The notes below the pieces were generated by a model. It ran no database searches. It saw only the letters and a program-made list of their open reading frames with translations, and was not told the origin of the DNA. From Anaerolineae bacterium (GTDB taxonomy: Bacteria; Chloroflexota; Anaerolineae; Anaerolineales; E44-bin32): a stretch of DNA of 48,369 bases. The stretch is taken from NCBI GenBank assembly GCA_030605795.1, contig JAUWHR010000029.1:1-48369 (forward strand). Reading direction: 5' to 3'. The translations under genes were made by a program, and so were the position numbers. Below are positions 17,223 through 25,582 of this stretch, one piece after another. Within the stretch, counting starts at the first letter, position 1, and each line of letters starts with the position of its first letter.

Positions 17223-17789
17223 CTACTCGATTATCTTTCGCTCACCAGTTGAGTATGTTTCGACAAATTCCCGGTATGTCTCCACTGATGGAAATTGAGA
17301 CAACACAACCTCTGGGGTGGGAATCGTCCCCCTTCGCAATCCGGTGTACTCATGATAACTTGAAAATTCCCAATCCTCTGGTTGCTCCACCAAGCCGGCC
17401 ATCACAGGGTTCAAGTGGATATATCGGGATAGATGTATTAAATAATCATCGTGATCCACGTATTTTGCCTGAAAAGGGCCTTGAAACAGAACACCGACGC
17501 GATCATATTGTTTGTTAATCGCTTTGGTGTAGGAAACAGCGAGTTGCATCATTGCTTTTGATACACCCGCCGAGGTTTCCGAGGTCTTCCTGATTTTAAC
17601 AAGCAGATGGTAATGTGTCGGCATAAGGCAATATGCTACTATATCAAGCACAGGAATTAGGTATACTCTCAGCCGTTGCAAGAAGAAGAGGTAGTTCTCA
17701 TGCTCGTAGAATACACGCTCCCGATTATTACCCTGGTTATAAAGGTGATAGCATTCACCGGGGTATAAATAGACTTTACGCCGTGGCAT
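17223..17789 (-). CDS. REP-associated tyrosine transposase (RAYT, Y1/HUH type)
   Basis: 188 residues. It has the Y1 transposase layout of IS200-like/RAYT proteins: GECYHLYNQGNNRERVF, then the HUH motif MPTHYHLLVK, then the SYTKAINKQYDRVGVLFQGPFQAKYV segment and SRYIHLNPVMAGLV. RAYTs nick and move REP palindromes rather than themselves, and REP copies lie right beside this gene at both ends. In the middle a short stretch (KTSETSAG) is encoded by bases resembling the REP core. It interrupts the citrate-cleavage cluster between citryl-CoA lyase and the HD gene, on the same strand. Confidence 0.92.
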   Translation of the reverse strand: MPRRKVYLYPGECYHLYNQGNNRERVFYEHENYLFFLQRLRVYLIPVLDIVAYCLMPTHYHLLVKIRKTSETSAGVSKAMMQLAVSYTKAINKQYDRVGVLFQGPFQAKYVDHDDYLIHLSRYIHLNPVMAGLVEQPEDWEFSSYHEYTGLRRGTIPTPEVVLSQFPSVETYREFVETYSTGERKIIE

Positions 17790-17811
17790 AGTTATTCCTT
17801 ACAGTTCGTCT

Positions 17812-17844
17812 AGACCTCCGAGGTCTTTAAGACCTCGGAGGTCT
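17812..17844. repeat. REP palindrome (copy 2)
   Basis: A 33-base double palindrome: each half (AGACCTCCGAGGTCT and its mate) is itself self-complementary, and the two halves pair with each other. It lies 22 bases before the transposase start, between it and the citryl-CoA lyase gene. It is identical to copy 3 at 19562-19594. Confidence 0.9.
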
Positions 17845-17860
17845 TGTAGATCTATTCATT

Positions 17861-18634
17861 CTATAACGACCTTGGTCCTGGACCGTCATACTCGTGATCA
17901 GTCGGGTGGATGCGGCGCATGGGGCTTTCCCGCATTCTTTCCTCATGAATGTGCGCCACTAGCCCGGGCACGCGAGCCATGATGAAAAAGGCATTGGCCA
18001 ATTCCCGCGGCATATCCAGGTCGACGAGTAAGGCGGCAATGGCGCCATCGACGTTGATCGGAAGGTTCTTACCCGTTGAGGAGAGTGCATTCTGTAGAGC
18101 GCGAATCATGGCCACCCCATTACCCGCCACCTCCAATTCTTCGGCAAGAGAGAATAGTCTATCCGTGCGTGGGTCTGTGGAGTGGATGCGGTGACCTAAC
18201 CCAGCGATCCGTCTTTTCTCAGTTTGGTATTCGGCGATCAGATCACCCGCCACTGTTGCAAGGGATTTACTGCCCTCGGCCGCACGCTGCAGCCCCTCCT
18301 GCAAAATGCCCATGCAATCGAAGATCGCACCGCCATGGTGTCGGTTGATGGATAGCACACCAACGGCTATTGCCGCGTTGAGTTGTGCGCCAGTTGATAC
18401 GGCTGTACGCGCAGCAAGGACAGAAGGGGGTGTCACACCATGATCGATAGAAGAGACCAACATTGCATCCAGCAAGCGGCCTACATGGGGAGATGGCAAT
18501 TCACTTTTTAGGGCCAGGAAGATGGCCTGGGCGAAAGTCACCCGGCCCATCAGTTCGTCTATCCTATAGCCGCGCAGCCTGACCTGGTTAGGTTTGATCT
18601 GGGTAATTGCGGTTTTCCATTTCTTTTCGCTCAT
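17861..18634 (-). CDS. Citryl-CoA lyase (citrate-synthase-fold)
   Basis: 257 residues, matching the short citrate-synthase-like domain of citryl-CoA lyases and of the C-terminus of ATP-citrate lyase, and much shorter than true citrate synthase (about 380-430). Catalytic residues can be placed: His65 in SSIDHGVTPP, His148 in GLGHRIHSTDPR, and Asp196 in LPINVDGAIAALL. Expected reaction: citryl-CoA to oxaloacetate plus acetyl-CoA. It overlaps the ligase alpha subunit by 4 bases, so the synthetase and lyase are translationally coupled, as expected of two-step citrate cleavage. Confidence 0.9.
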   Translation of the reverse strand: MSEKKWKTAITQIKPNQVRLRGYRIDELMGRVTFAQAIFLALKSELPSPHVGRLLDAMLVSSIDHGVTPPSVLAARTAVSTGAQLNAAIAVGVLSINRHHGGAIFDCMGILQEGLQRAAEGSKSLATVAGDLIAEYQTEKRRIAGLGHRIHSTDPRTDRLFSLAEELEVAGNGVAMIRALQNALSSTGKNLPINVDGAIAALLVDLDMPRELANAFFIMARVPGLVAHIHEERMRESPMRRIHPTDHEYDGPGPRSL

Positions 18635-19542
18635 AATGATATCCCGTGCTTTTTTAGGATGGCTAGCGTTGCCTGGGGTAATTCACCAAAGGTCTCGACC
18701 ACAGTCACGCCAACTTCTCGCAGGCGCTCAACTTTTCCCTTATAAGTGCCCCGATTACCTTCAATGATAGCTCCGGCATGGCTGAAACGCGTTCCGCTCT
18801 TTGCCGCCTTGCCGCCGATGAAGGCTACTATCGGTTTGGTCACTTCGTCAGCCTCCACCAGATCAGCCACCTGCTCTTCCTGGCTGCCGCCGATTTCACC
18901 GAACATTACGATAGCTTTAGTTTCTGAATCAGACTGGAATAGCTTGACCACCTCAGGGTGTGGAAGTCCCACTACAACATCCCCACCGACGTGGACGAGG
19001 GTCGTAGCACCTATTCCCTCCTGGGCTAAATAATAGGCCATTGAGGAGGTGATCCCACCAGAGCGAGAGGTGATACCCACAGGTCCGGGGAAGAACCACG
19101 AGCGGGCGGAGGCTGCTCTACCACCGATCATGCCTAGCACAGCTTTACCTGGTGAGAGCACGCCAAGAGTATTTGGGCCGACAAATCTAGCGCCGGTCCG
19201 TTTGGCGGCGTCAGCAATCTCTAGTACATCAAAAATTGGTACCCGGTCGGGGACGATCACCAGCAATTTAACCCCCGCATCAATCGCCTCCAACGCAGCG
19301 CTTTTAACAATCGGCGCCGGGATAAACAACACGCTAACATCGAGGGCTCCCACCATCTCCCAGGCTTCCTGAACGGTGTCGAATACGGGCACGCCATTCA
19401 CCTGTTGCCCGCCTTTTCCAGGCGTCACGCCGGCTACGACCTGCGTCCCGTATTCCTGCATTAAACGCGCGCGTGTCTGGCCTTCCCGACCAGTTATCCC
19501 CTGCACAAGCACACGTTTAGTTCTATCAATCAATATGGACAT
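18631..19542 (-). CDS. Succinyl-CoA-synthetase-alpha-like subunit of a probable citryl-CoA synthetase
   Basis: 303 residues, full SucD length. A CoA-binding Rossmann domain starts with KRVLVQGITGREGQTRARLM, and the ligase domain has GPVGITSRSGGITSSMAYYL, GEIGGSQEEQVADLV and the phosphohistidine loop RFSHAGAII (His255). SucD proteins form acyl-CoA via a phosphohistidine. Coupling to a citryl-CoA lyase rather than to other TCA ligase genes suggests citrate as substrate, as with CcsB of Hydrogenobacter. Succinate or malate cannot be excluded from sequence. A REP palindrome lies between it and the beta subunit. Confidence 0.85.
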   Translation of the reverse strand: MSILIDRTKRVLVQGITGREGQTRARLMQEYGTQVVAGVTPGKGGQQVNGVPVFDTVQEAWEMVGALDVSVLFIPAPIVKSAALEAIDAGVKLLVIVPDRVPIFDVLEIADAAKRTGARFVGPNTLGVLSPGKAVLGMIGGRAASARSWFFPGPVGITSRSGGITSSMAYYLAQEGIGATTLVHVGGDVVVGLPHPEVVKLFQSDSETKAIVMFGEIGGSQEEQVADLVEADEVTKPIVAFIGGKAAKSGTRFSHAGAIIEGNRGTYKGKVERLREVGVTVVETFGELPQATLAILKKHGISL

Positions 19543-19561
19543 ACGCGCTCCATGTTTTCCT

Positions 19562-19594
19562 AGACCTCCGAGGTCTTTAAGACCTCGGAGGTCT
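19562..19594. repeat. REP palindrome (copy 3)
   Basis: Identical over 33 bases to copy 2. It occupies the 54-base gap between the two ligase subunit genes, only two bases after the beta subunit's stop at 19597. Confidence 0.9.
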
Positions 19595-19596
19595 GT

Positions 19597-21129
19597 TTAA
19601 ACTCTATCCAAGCCCGGGATTGGCAGGATGATGTGACCGCCTTGGTTTCCCTCAAAGTAGCATTCAATCTCACATGCCAGGCATTCAATACACCCCCCTC
19701 TCTTGGCCTGCTCATGGGTTATATTCAACATAGGTACCTCACCCTCCAGACTGAGTATGCCCGGGACACAGGTATCGATGCATATCTTTGTCTCGCAATC
19801 GAGACAGGCAGCGTGATCAAGTATCACCGTGCCGTTGGTCACTGTCTCGAAGGTATAGGGATCCTGCGGCTCTGGATGGACCTTACCTGCCGGTTTCATG
19901 GTGGGGCGGCGGTAGTTCTGGATAAGTGTATCGAGACGCTCGGCGCAGAACTCGGGAGAGTCGTCCTTCCCGTAACTTTCTATCGGAGCCGGGATTTCCC
20001 CTTGAGCTCTCTCCATGATAGCCATCGCCCGTTCCTCGGCGTTACCTCCCAGGCGGATAACTGCAGGTACGGTTAGTGGATGTTCCATGAAAGCTTTCAC
20101 CAACCCTCGAGCGCTATGGAATTGCTCTTGTGAGGCCACACCTGATCCTGAGGCGAAGTATCCATCAATACCGCTCTGGGCTAGGATGATTCGCGCGGCA
20201 CGGTAGACCTTCGACGCCGGCGGATTACCGCTGGTATCTACGAAATTAGCGAGCTTGTAGCCGCGGTTTAATACCGCATCCATACTCATCATCGAGCCCC
20301 CACCTCCGGCGCCATGGAAGCCGATCATTCCTTCGCCAGGCGAGAAACCACGCTCCAATTGGATGAAGTAAAACGTACCGCGATAGTCGTTCTTCTCGAC
20401 CTGCCAAGCTATTATTTCTAATTCTGTAGGTGGGCGATCAAACTCACGCGCAATCTCGATACCTAATTCAGGGTGGCGGTAGACGGCATAATCATCTATG
20501 GTGATCCGGCAGTCAGCGGCGAATAATTTTCCCTCAGGCGTAAGTACGATCGGGTTGATCTCCGCTGCTCGAGCATCATATCGTCGAGCAACTCCGTAGA
20601 GCCGGGTAAGCAGGTTCCCAAGACTGAGTTGTAATTTGCCATGCAACCCAACCTGGCGGATGAGATCTCTGGCCTGGTGATCCTGTAAGCCGCGTTGAAT
20701 GTCGATTACCAGCCGGACAACCGCATCCGGGTATTTCTCGGCAATCTCCTCAATTCCGCTCCCCCCGATACGACTGAAAATTATCACCGGGGCTTGAGAC
20801 TGGTCGTCGATGATCACGCCAGCGTAGAACTCACGCTTGATATCCAGTTTACCCTCCACCATCACTGTATCAACCAAATAACCCTTAATCTGCATTCCGA
20901 GAATTGCGGACGCCGCAGCTGCAGCTGCAGCTGGAGTATCTACAAAGCGAATCGCGCCCAGCTCAGCTCGCCCAGTGACCCATGCTTGGGCCTTGACTAC
21001 CACAGCTCCGCCGATTTCTTCCGCTAGAGCTTTTGCCTCTTCTGGAGATCGAGCCGGACCACCATTCGGGACAGGAATTTTCGCTTCCTTTAGTAAACTT
21101 TTCCCCTGATATTCATGCAAACGAGCCAT
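19597..21129 (-). CDS. ATP-grasp acyl-CoA synthetase beta subunit fused to a ferredoxin domain (probable citryl-CoA synthetase)
   Basis: 510 residues. Residues 1 to about 400 are SucC-like ATP-grasp: MARLHEYQGKSLLKEAKIPV, the GGAVVVKAQAWVTGRAELGAIRF substrate-binding segment, REFYAGVIIDD, EINPIVL and the GFHGAGGGGSMMSMDAVL loop. Residues about 441-500 add eight cysteines in two motifs: C442/C445/C450/C454 and C480/C483/C486/C490 (CxxCxxxxCxxxC and CxxCxxCxxxC), matching a two-[4Fe-4S] ferredoxin. Ordinary SucC ends near residue 390. The fused domain suggests electron transfer, or structural contact with the ferredoxin-based complexes encoded divergently. GAGAGGG precedes the ATG. Confidence 0.85.
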   Translation of the reverse strand: MARLHEYQGKSLLKEAKIPVPNGGPARSPEEAKALAEEIGGAVVVKAQAWVTGRAELGAIRFVDTPAAAAAAASAILGMQIKGYLVDTVMVEGKLDIKREFYAGVIIDDQSQAPVIIFSRIGGSGIEEIAEKYPDAVVRLVIDIQRGLQDHQARDLIRQVGLHGKLQLSLGNLLTRLYGVARRYDARAAEINPIVLTPEGKLFAADCRITIDDYAVYRHPELGIEIAREFDRPPTELEIIAWQVEKNDYRGTFYFIQLERGFSPGEGMIGFHGAGGGGSMMSMDAVLNRGYKLANFVDTSGNPPASKVYRAARIILAQSGIDGYFASGSGVASQEQFHSARGLVKAFMEHPLTVPAVIRLGGNAEERAMAIMERAQGEIPAPIESYGKDDSPEFCAERLDTLIQNYRRPTMKPAGKVHPEPQDPYTFETVTNGTVILDHAACLDCETKICIDTCVPGILSLEGEVPMLNITHEQAKRGGCIECLACEIECYFEGNQGGHIILPIPGLDRV

Positions 21130-21365
21130 TGAAACCCTCTCTTCGGGTCATAACATACACCCCCTTTTCCTGCTGGCGGTTGCATTTTACAGCAGACTCA
21201 TAAGGACACCAGGGTGCAGGCACCTTGGAGGGTGAGCGCCTGTTCACTTTCGATCCGCAGCGTCATCGCTACGGCTGTTAGGGGGTGCATTTCGTCTGAT
21301 CAGATAGTCAATTGCCGGCCTGAGATCCTAAATGAATGGCATGGGCGATTATACCTGCCTCACAG

Positions 21366-21442
21366 GGGCAAAGCAATCTCCTGCCTTTAACATGTAATCA
21401 ACGGTGGAGATTGCTTCGTCACTTCGTTCCTCGCAATGACAG
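21366..21442. repeat. Inverted repeat in the divergent intergenic region
   Basis: The 594-base gap between the two divergent metabolic units (21130-21723) has no gene I can support. Arms 21371-21381 and 21406-21416 (AAGCAATCTCC / GGAGATTGCTT) pair perfectly, followed by CGTCACTTCGTTCCTCGCAATGACA, a dispersed Chloroflexota repeat related to the one at 1-106. No strong promoter was found for either unit, although both must be transcribed from here. Confidence 0.6.
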
Positions 21443-21723
21443 ACTGAGTAGTTACGAAATAATACTGTTTTTATCCTGAATACTCGAATTTCTGACTATA
21501 AGCCTAGATTTCGCTGACAGGTGGTACTTGTTTGTGCACGAGATTGCTCCTACTCTGCACTCATGATGGACAGTTATTCATTTCAGGCTGATTTGAGGTT
21601 TTGATTGCTGGTATTAATATTTGTATGGGATGCGAATTCGGCTGTCTCAAAGTTGCCAGGAGCTCAAGTGTTTGCTAAAGTGTGGGCTACCTGGAGGACT
21701 TTCAGTCGAAGAGGTTGAATGAG

Positions 21724-22266
21724 ATGAGATCTGAAATGCGGTTTGCTGGATTTGGTGGGCAAGGGATTATCTCAGCCGCGATGATTTCCGGTCGGGCAGC
21801 AGCCCTCTACGATGGAAAAAACGCCGTCCTTACTCAATCTTACGGTCCGGAAGCGAGAGGCGGCGCCTGTAATGCTAATGTCATCATCTCAGAGGATAAA
21901 ATTGCTTATCCCGAGGTTGTCTCTCCTGATCTTCTGGTAATTATGTCCCAGGAGGCATTCACCACATTTGGAAAGAACATCGCTGAGGGGGGGACGATGA
22001 TCATTGACCAAGACCTAGTAGAATCCACTGAAGTCCCTGCCAATATCAGCCTAGTTGAGGTCCCGGCCACAAGGATCGCAGAAGGTTTAGGGAATAAGAT
22101 TGTTGCCAATGTGGTCATGTTGGGAGTGATCTCCGCTTTGAGTGACATCGTGGGGAAAGATGCCATGCTCGAGTCGGTTCGGGTCTCGGTGCCAACCCGG
22201 TTCATCGAAATGAACGAACGTGCCTTCAAAGCCGGTTATGAATACGGAATGGGTGTAAATCAATGA
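21724..22266 (+). CDS. korC: 2-oxoacid:ferredoxin oxidoreductase gamma subunit
   Basis: 180 residues from the ATG at 21724, which has GAGG nine bases before it; a GTG at 21682 would add 14 unsupported residues. Motifs of the gamma subunit are clear: RFAGFGGQGIISAAMISG, LTQSYGPEARGGACNANVIIS, and the VSPDLLVIMSQEAF region. It shuttles electrons in 2-oxoglutarate:ferredoxin oxidoreductases. The alpha, beta and delta subunits are 9 kb downstream at the end of the same unit, so korC is split from korDAB by the hdr-mvh-frd genes. Its stop overlaps the start of hdrA (ATGA). Confidence 0.92.
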   Translation: MRSEMRFAGFGGQGIISAAMISGRAAALYDGKNAVLTQSYGPEARGGACNANVIISEDKIAYPEVVSPDLLVIMSQEAFTTFGKNIAEGGTMIIDQDLVESTEVPANISLVEVPATRIAEGLGNKIVANVVMLGVISALSDIVGKDAMLESVRVSVPTRFIEMNERAFKAGYEYGMGVNQ

Positions 22267-24215
22267 GTCGCATCGGTGTCTTCGTCTGTCATTGCGGGAT
22301 GAATATCGAGCGGACCGTTGACACCCAAGCTGTGGCCGCGACGCTAAGTGAGCACTCCGGAGTCGTGTTTACCACCGACTATAATTTTTTATGCGCCGAT
22401 CCCGGGCAAAGGTTGATCAGGGATGCGATTGCAGAGCACAAGCTAGACGGCATAATTGTCGCTGCTTGCTCGCCGGCGATGCATGAACCGACCTTCCGCC
22501 GTGTGGCTGCAGAGGCGGGTTTAAACCCATATCTATGCGAGATCGCCAACATACGTGAACATTGTAGTTGGGTACATCAAGATCGGGATAAAGCAACACA
22601 AAAAGCGATCCGGATAGTCAAGACCTTGGTGGAGAAGGTTCGGGGGAATCAACCCCTGGAACCGTTGCGCATCGACCACGATGACAAGTGCCTGGTGATC
22701 GGCGGTGGAATTGCCGGGATCCAGGCCGCTCTGGATGTCGCCGAGAGCGGTTTTGAAGTGATCCTGGTTGAGAAGGAGCCATCGATCGGTGGTCATATGG
22801 CCCAGCTTTCTGAGACCTTCCCCACCCTCGATTGTTCCCAGTGCATCCTCACCCCGAAGATGGTCGAGGTCTCGCGCCACCCAAACGTTCGCTTGCTTAC
22901 CTACAGCGAAGTGGTGGAGGTTACCGGGTATGTGGGTAACTACGAGGTCAAGATCCGCAAGAACCCGACTTATGTAGATCCAGACAAGTGCAATTTGTGT
23001 GGGGAGTGTGTGAAGGTCTGCCCAAAGAGCGTGGGGAGTGAGTTTGAGCGCGGCCTCGTCGAGCGCAAGGCTATCTACATACCCTTCGAGCAGGCGATCC
23101 CCTCATCCTACACCCTGGACGAGGAGGCCTGTTTGGGACTGCATCCACTACGGTGCAGTGAGTGCGCTAAAGTTTGTGAGCCGAAGGCGATTGATTACGA
23201 CATGCGTCCCGAGTATATCGAAGAGAGTGTAGGAGCGATCATCGTTGCCACCGGATATAGTCTTTACCCAATCTCCTCGCTAACTGAATACGGGGGAGGG
23301 CAAATTCCTGATGTGATCGACGGCCTGCAGTTCGAGCGGCTTCTTTCCGCCTCAGGTCCGACCAGTGGGGAGGTGCGGCGTCCTTCAGATGGGAAGATTC
23401 CCAAGAAAGTAGTCTTTATACAATGCGCCGGCTCGCGCGATCCGGAGCGGCATAACGCCTACTGCTCGAAGATCTGCTGCATGTATACCACCAAACATGC
23501 CCTACTATACCGCCATGCTGTACCGGATGGAGAGGCGGTTGTTTTCTATATTGATATCCGCGCTGGCGGGAAGGGATACGAAGAGTTCACCCAGCATGCG
23601 ATAGAGGAGGAGAGGATCCTGTACCTGCGGGGTAAGGTCTCCAAGGTTTATCGCCAGGATGATCGAGTTGTTGTGTGGGGTGTAGATACTCTCTCTAATC
23701 GGCGGGTTGAGATTGAGGCTGACCTGGTTGTCCTGGCAATCTCTATGAATCCACATCCATCGAACCTTGCCCTCTCCAAGATCCTCAAAATCAGCTGTGA
23801 TGCGGATGGCTTCCTCAAGGAGGCGCACCCGAAGTTAAGGCCGGTGGAGAGCTTAACCGCCGGGATATTCCTCGCCGGCGCGGCCCAAGGTCCTAAGGAC
23901 ATACCGGAGGCGGTTTCCCAGAGCAGCGGAGCGGCGGTCAAAGCAGTTACCCTGCTCACCAAGGATAAACTGATCCACTCCCCTGAGGTTGTGGAGATCG
24001 ACGAGGCGATCTGCGGCGGATGCGGGATTTGCGTCGACATGTGTCCGTACAACGCCTTGGCGGTGAACGGAGCAGGTGTAGCGGAGGTGAACGAGGTTCT
24101 ATGTGAAGGATGCGGATCATGCGTCTCTGCTTGCCCGACCGGAGCAGCGCAATTGAAGAATATGACTACCCAGCAGTTCGTCGAGATGATTGAGGTAGCG
24201 CTTCAAGATGGCTAA
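22263..24215 (+). CDS. hdrA: Heterodisulfide reductase subunit A (flavin, bifurcating)
   Basis: 650 residues. The N-terminus GVFVCHCGMNIERTVD is typical of HdrA. The FAD-binding GGGIAGIQAAL is at residues 147-157. Fe-S motifs: C191/C194, C243/C246/C249/C253, C290/C298/C301/C305, and two C-terminal ferredoxin motifs at C584/C587/C590/C594 and C614/C617/C620/C624. The N-terminal and two C-terminal Fe-S motifs plus the flavin match HdrA of complexes in which one flavin splits electron pairs between ferredoxin and a high-potential acceptor. It overlaps korC (4 bases) and mvhD (8 bases). Confidence 0.95.
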   Translation: MSRIGVFVCHCGMNIERTVDTQAVAATLSEHSGVVFTTDYNFLCADPGQRLIRDAIAEHKLDGIIVAACSPAMHEPTFRRVAAEAGLNPYLCEIANIREHCSWVHQDRDKATQKAIRIVKTLVEKVRGNQPLEPLRIDHDDKCLVIGGGIAGIQAALDVAESGFEVILVEKEPSIGGHMAQLSETFPTLDCSQCILTPKMVEVSRHPNVRLLTYSEVVEVTGYVGNYEVKIRKNPTYVDPDKCNLCGECVKVCPKSVGSEFERGLVERKAIYIPFEQAIPSSYTLDEEACLGLHPLRCSECAKVCEPKAIDYDMRPEYIEESVGAIIVATGYSLYPISSLTEYGGGQIPDVIDGLQFERLLSASGPTSGEVRRPSDGKIPKKVVFIQCAGSRDPERHNAYCSKICCMYTTKHALLYRHAVPDGEAVVFYIDIRAGGKGYEEFTQHAIEEERILYLRGKVSKVYRQDDRVVVWGVDTLSNRRVEIEADLVVLAISMNPHPSNLALSKILKISCDADGFLKEAHPKLRPVESLTAGIFLAGAAQGPKDIPEAVSQSSGAAVKAVTLLTKDKLIHSPEVVEIDEAICGGCGICVDMCPYNALAVNGAGVAEVNEVLCEGCGSCVSACPTGAAQLKNMTTQQFVEMIEVALQDG

Positions 24216-24645
24216 GCTGAACGATAACGGTTTTGAGCCCAAGATTGTCGCCTTCCTTTGCCGTTGGTGCTCATACGCCGGCGCCGATTTGGCCGGTGTG
24301 AGTCGGATGACCTATCCGGCCAACATCATCCCTATGCGGGTCAACTGCTCGGGGAGGGTCGACGCGGGGATGGTGATGGCGGCGTTTGAAAAGGGAGCCG
24401 ATGGTGTGCTTATCGGAGGCTGCCACCCCGGTGATTGTCACTATGTGAATGGAAACTACAAGACCCGTCGCCGGGTCATCCTGCTGAAACGAGCGCTGGC
24501 GGAAGTGGGGGTCAAACCTCAACGTTTGCATCTGGAATGGATCAGCGCCAGTGAGGGGGTGAAGTTTCAGCGCACGGTGACTGAATTCACGGGACTAATC
24601 AAGGAACTCGGGCCGAGCCCGATGAGTGGAGATGGAGAAGATTAG
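24208..24645 (+). CDS. mvhD: F420-non-reducing hydrogenase iron-sulfur subunit D
   Basis: 145 residues, the usual size of MvhD. It has the five conserved cysteines C18, C21, C47, C72 and C77 (FLCRWC, VNCSGRVD, GGCHPGDCHY), which carry a [2Fe-2S] cluster and link the hydrogenase to HdrA. It overlaps hdrA by 8 bases and mvhG by up to 20, consistent with stoichiometric assembly. FeS-MvhD modules also occur beside other donors, so hydrogenase linkage is read from the neighbouring mvhGA rather than from this gene alone. Confidence 0.95.
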   Translation: MAKLNDNGFEPKIVAFLCRWCSYAGADLAGVSRMTYPANIIPMRVNCSGRVDAGMVMAAFEKGADGVLIGGCHPGDCHYVNGNYKTRRRVILLKRALAEVGVKPQRLHLEWISASEGVKFQRTVTEFTGLIKELGPSPMSGDGED

Positions 24646-25582
24646 GATCGGAATATATTGGGCCGCATCCTGCGGCGGATGCGATGTCTCGCTCCTCGAG
24701 ATCGATGAACAGATCCTCGACGTGGCGGCTAAAGCCGATTTCGTCCTATGGCCTTGCGCCACCGACACCAAATATGCTGATCTGCGCGCTTATAAGGACG
24801 GGTCGATTGATATCGTCTTGTTTAATGGGGCGATCCGCACCGAGGAGAATCGCGAAATTGCTAAACTCCTGAGAGATAAGGCCAAGCACCTCGTCGCCTA
24901 TGGGTCGTGCGCGCAAATGGGTGGGGTGATCGGGCTGGCCAACCTGTCAAGCCGAAAGGAGATCTTCACCACTCTCTTTGGAGCAAAAACCCATTGGCCA
25001 AAAGAGGAGTCCATTCAGGACGGCTATCCGCTTCACCTCCCCGCTTTCCTCGATCGCTTGCTACCCCTAGGGGATGTGGTCGAGGTCGACTATGTCATCC
25101 CCGGCTGTCCTCCGCCTCGGGAAATGGTGAGCCAGTTCTTCGATGCGCTCCTGGGGGGGAAACTACCCGAGAAAGGAGCGGTCTTTGCCGCGGAGAAGAA
25201 TCTGTGCGACGAGTGCCCGCGAGAGCGGAGGGAGGAGCGGATTACGCGGATTGTCCGACCGCATGAGATTGAATCTGATCCGGAAATCTGCCTTCTTGAT
25301 CAGGGGATTATCTGCATGGGTCCAGCAACGCGAGGTGGCTGTGGCGCCGCCTGCCCAATGGCGAATATGCCTTGTACCGGTTGCGCTGGACCTACGGCGA
25401 ATATAACCGATCAGGGGGCGACGATGCTGAACACCATCGCTTCTCTCATCGGGACTGGCCTGGAAGGAGAGGAGGAACTAGAAGCGGAGGAGGCTATCCT
25501 AGCCGAAATCGATGATGTCATTGGTACATTTTACCGCTTCAGCCTCGCGGCATCGATCTTTAAAGGAGCTCAGCGTGAGTAA
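24626..25582 (+). CDS. mvhG: [NiFe] hydrogenase small subunit of the Mvh group
   Basis: 318 residues from GTG 24626; an ATG at 24632 is equally possible and neither has a clear ribosome site. It has the proximal-cluster SCGGCDVSLLE motif near residue 16, YGSCAQMGG, PGCPPPREM, and the C-terminal cysteine set CDECPRERREE and GGCGAACP...PCTGCAGP for medial and distal [4Fe-4S] clusters. No twin-arginine leader, so the enzyme is cytoplasmic. It passes electrons from the large subunit to MvhD and overlaps mvhA by 8 bases. Confidence 0.93.
   Translation: MEMEKIRIGIYWAASCGGCDVSLLEIDEQILDVAAKADFVLWPCATDTKYADLRAYKDGSIDIVLFNGAIRTEENREIAKLLRDKAKHLVAYGSCAQMGGVIGLANLSSRKEIFTTLFGAKTHWPKEESIQDGYPLHLPAFLDRLLPLGDVVEVDYVIPGCPPPREMVSQFFDALLGGKLPEKGAVFAAEKNLCDECPRERREERITRIVRPHEIESDPEICLLDQGIICMGPATRGGCGAACPMANMPCTGCAGPTANITDQGATMLNTIASLIGTGLEGEEELEAEEAILAEIDDVIGTFYRFSLAASIFKGAQRE

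Noticed and set aside
17861-18634. True citrate synthase
   Set aside because: It is far too short and lacks the large N-terminal domain; gene coupling to an acyl-CoA ligase favours citryl-CoA lyase.
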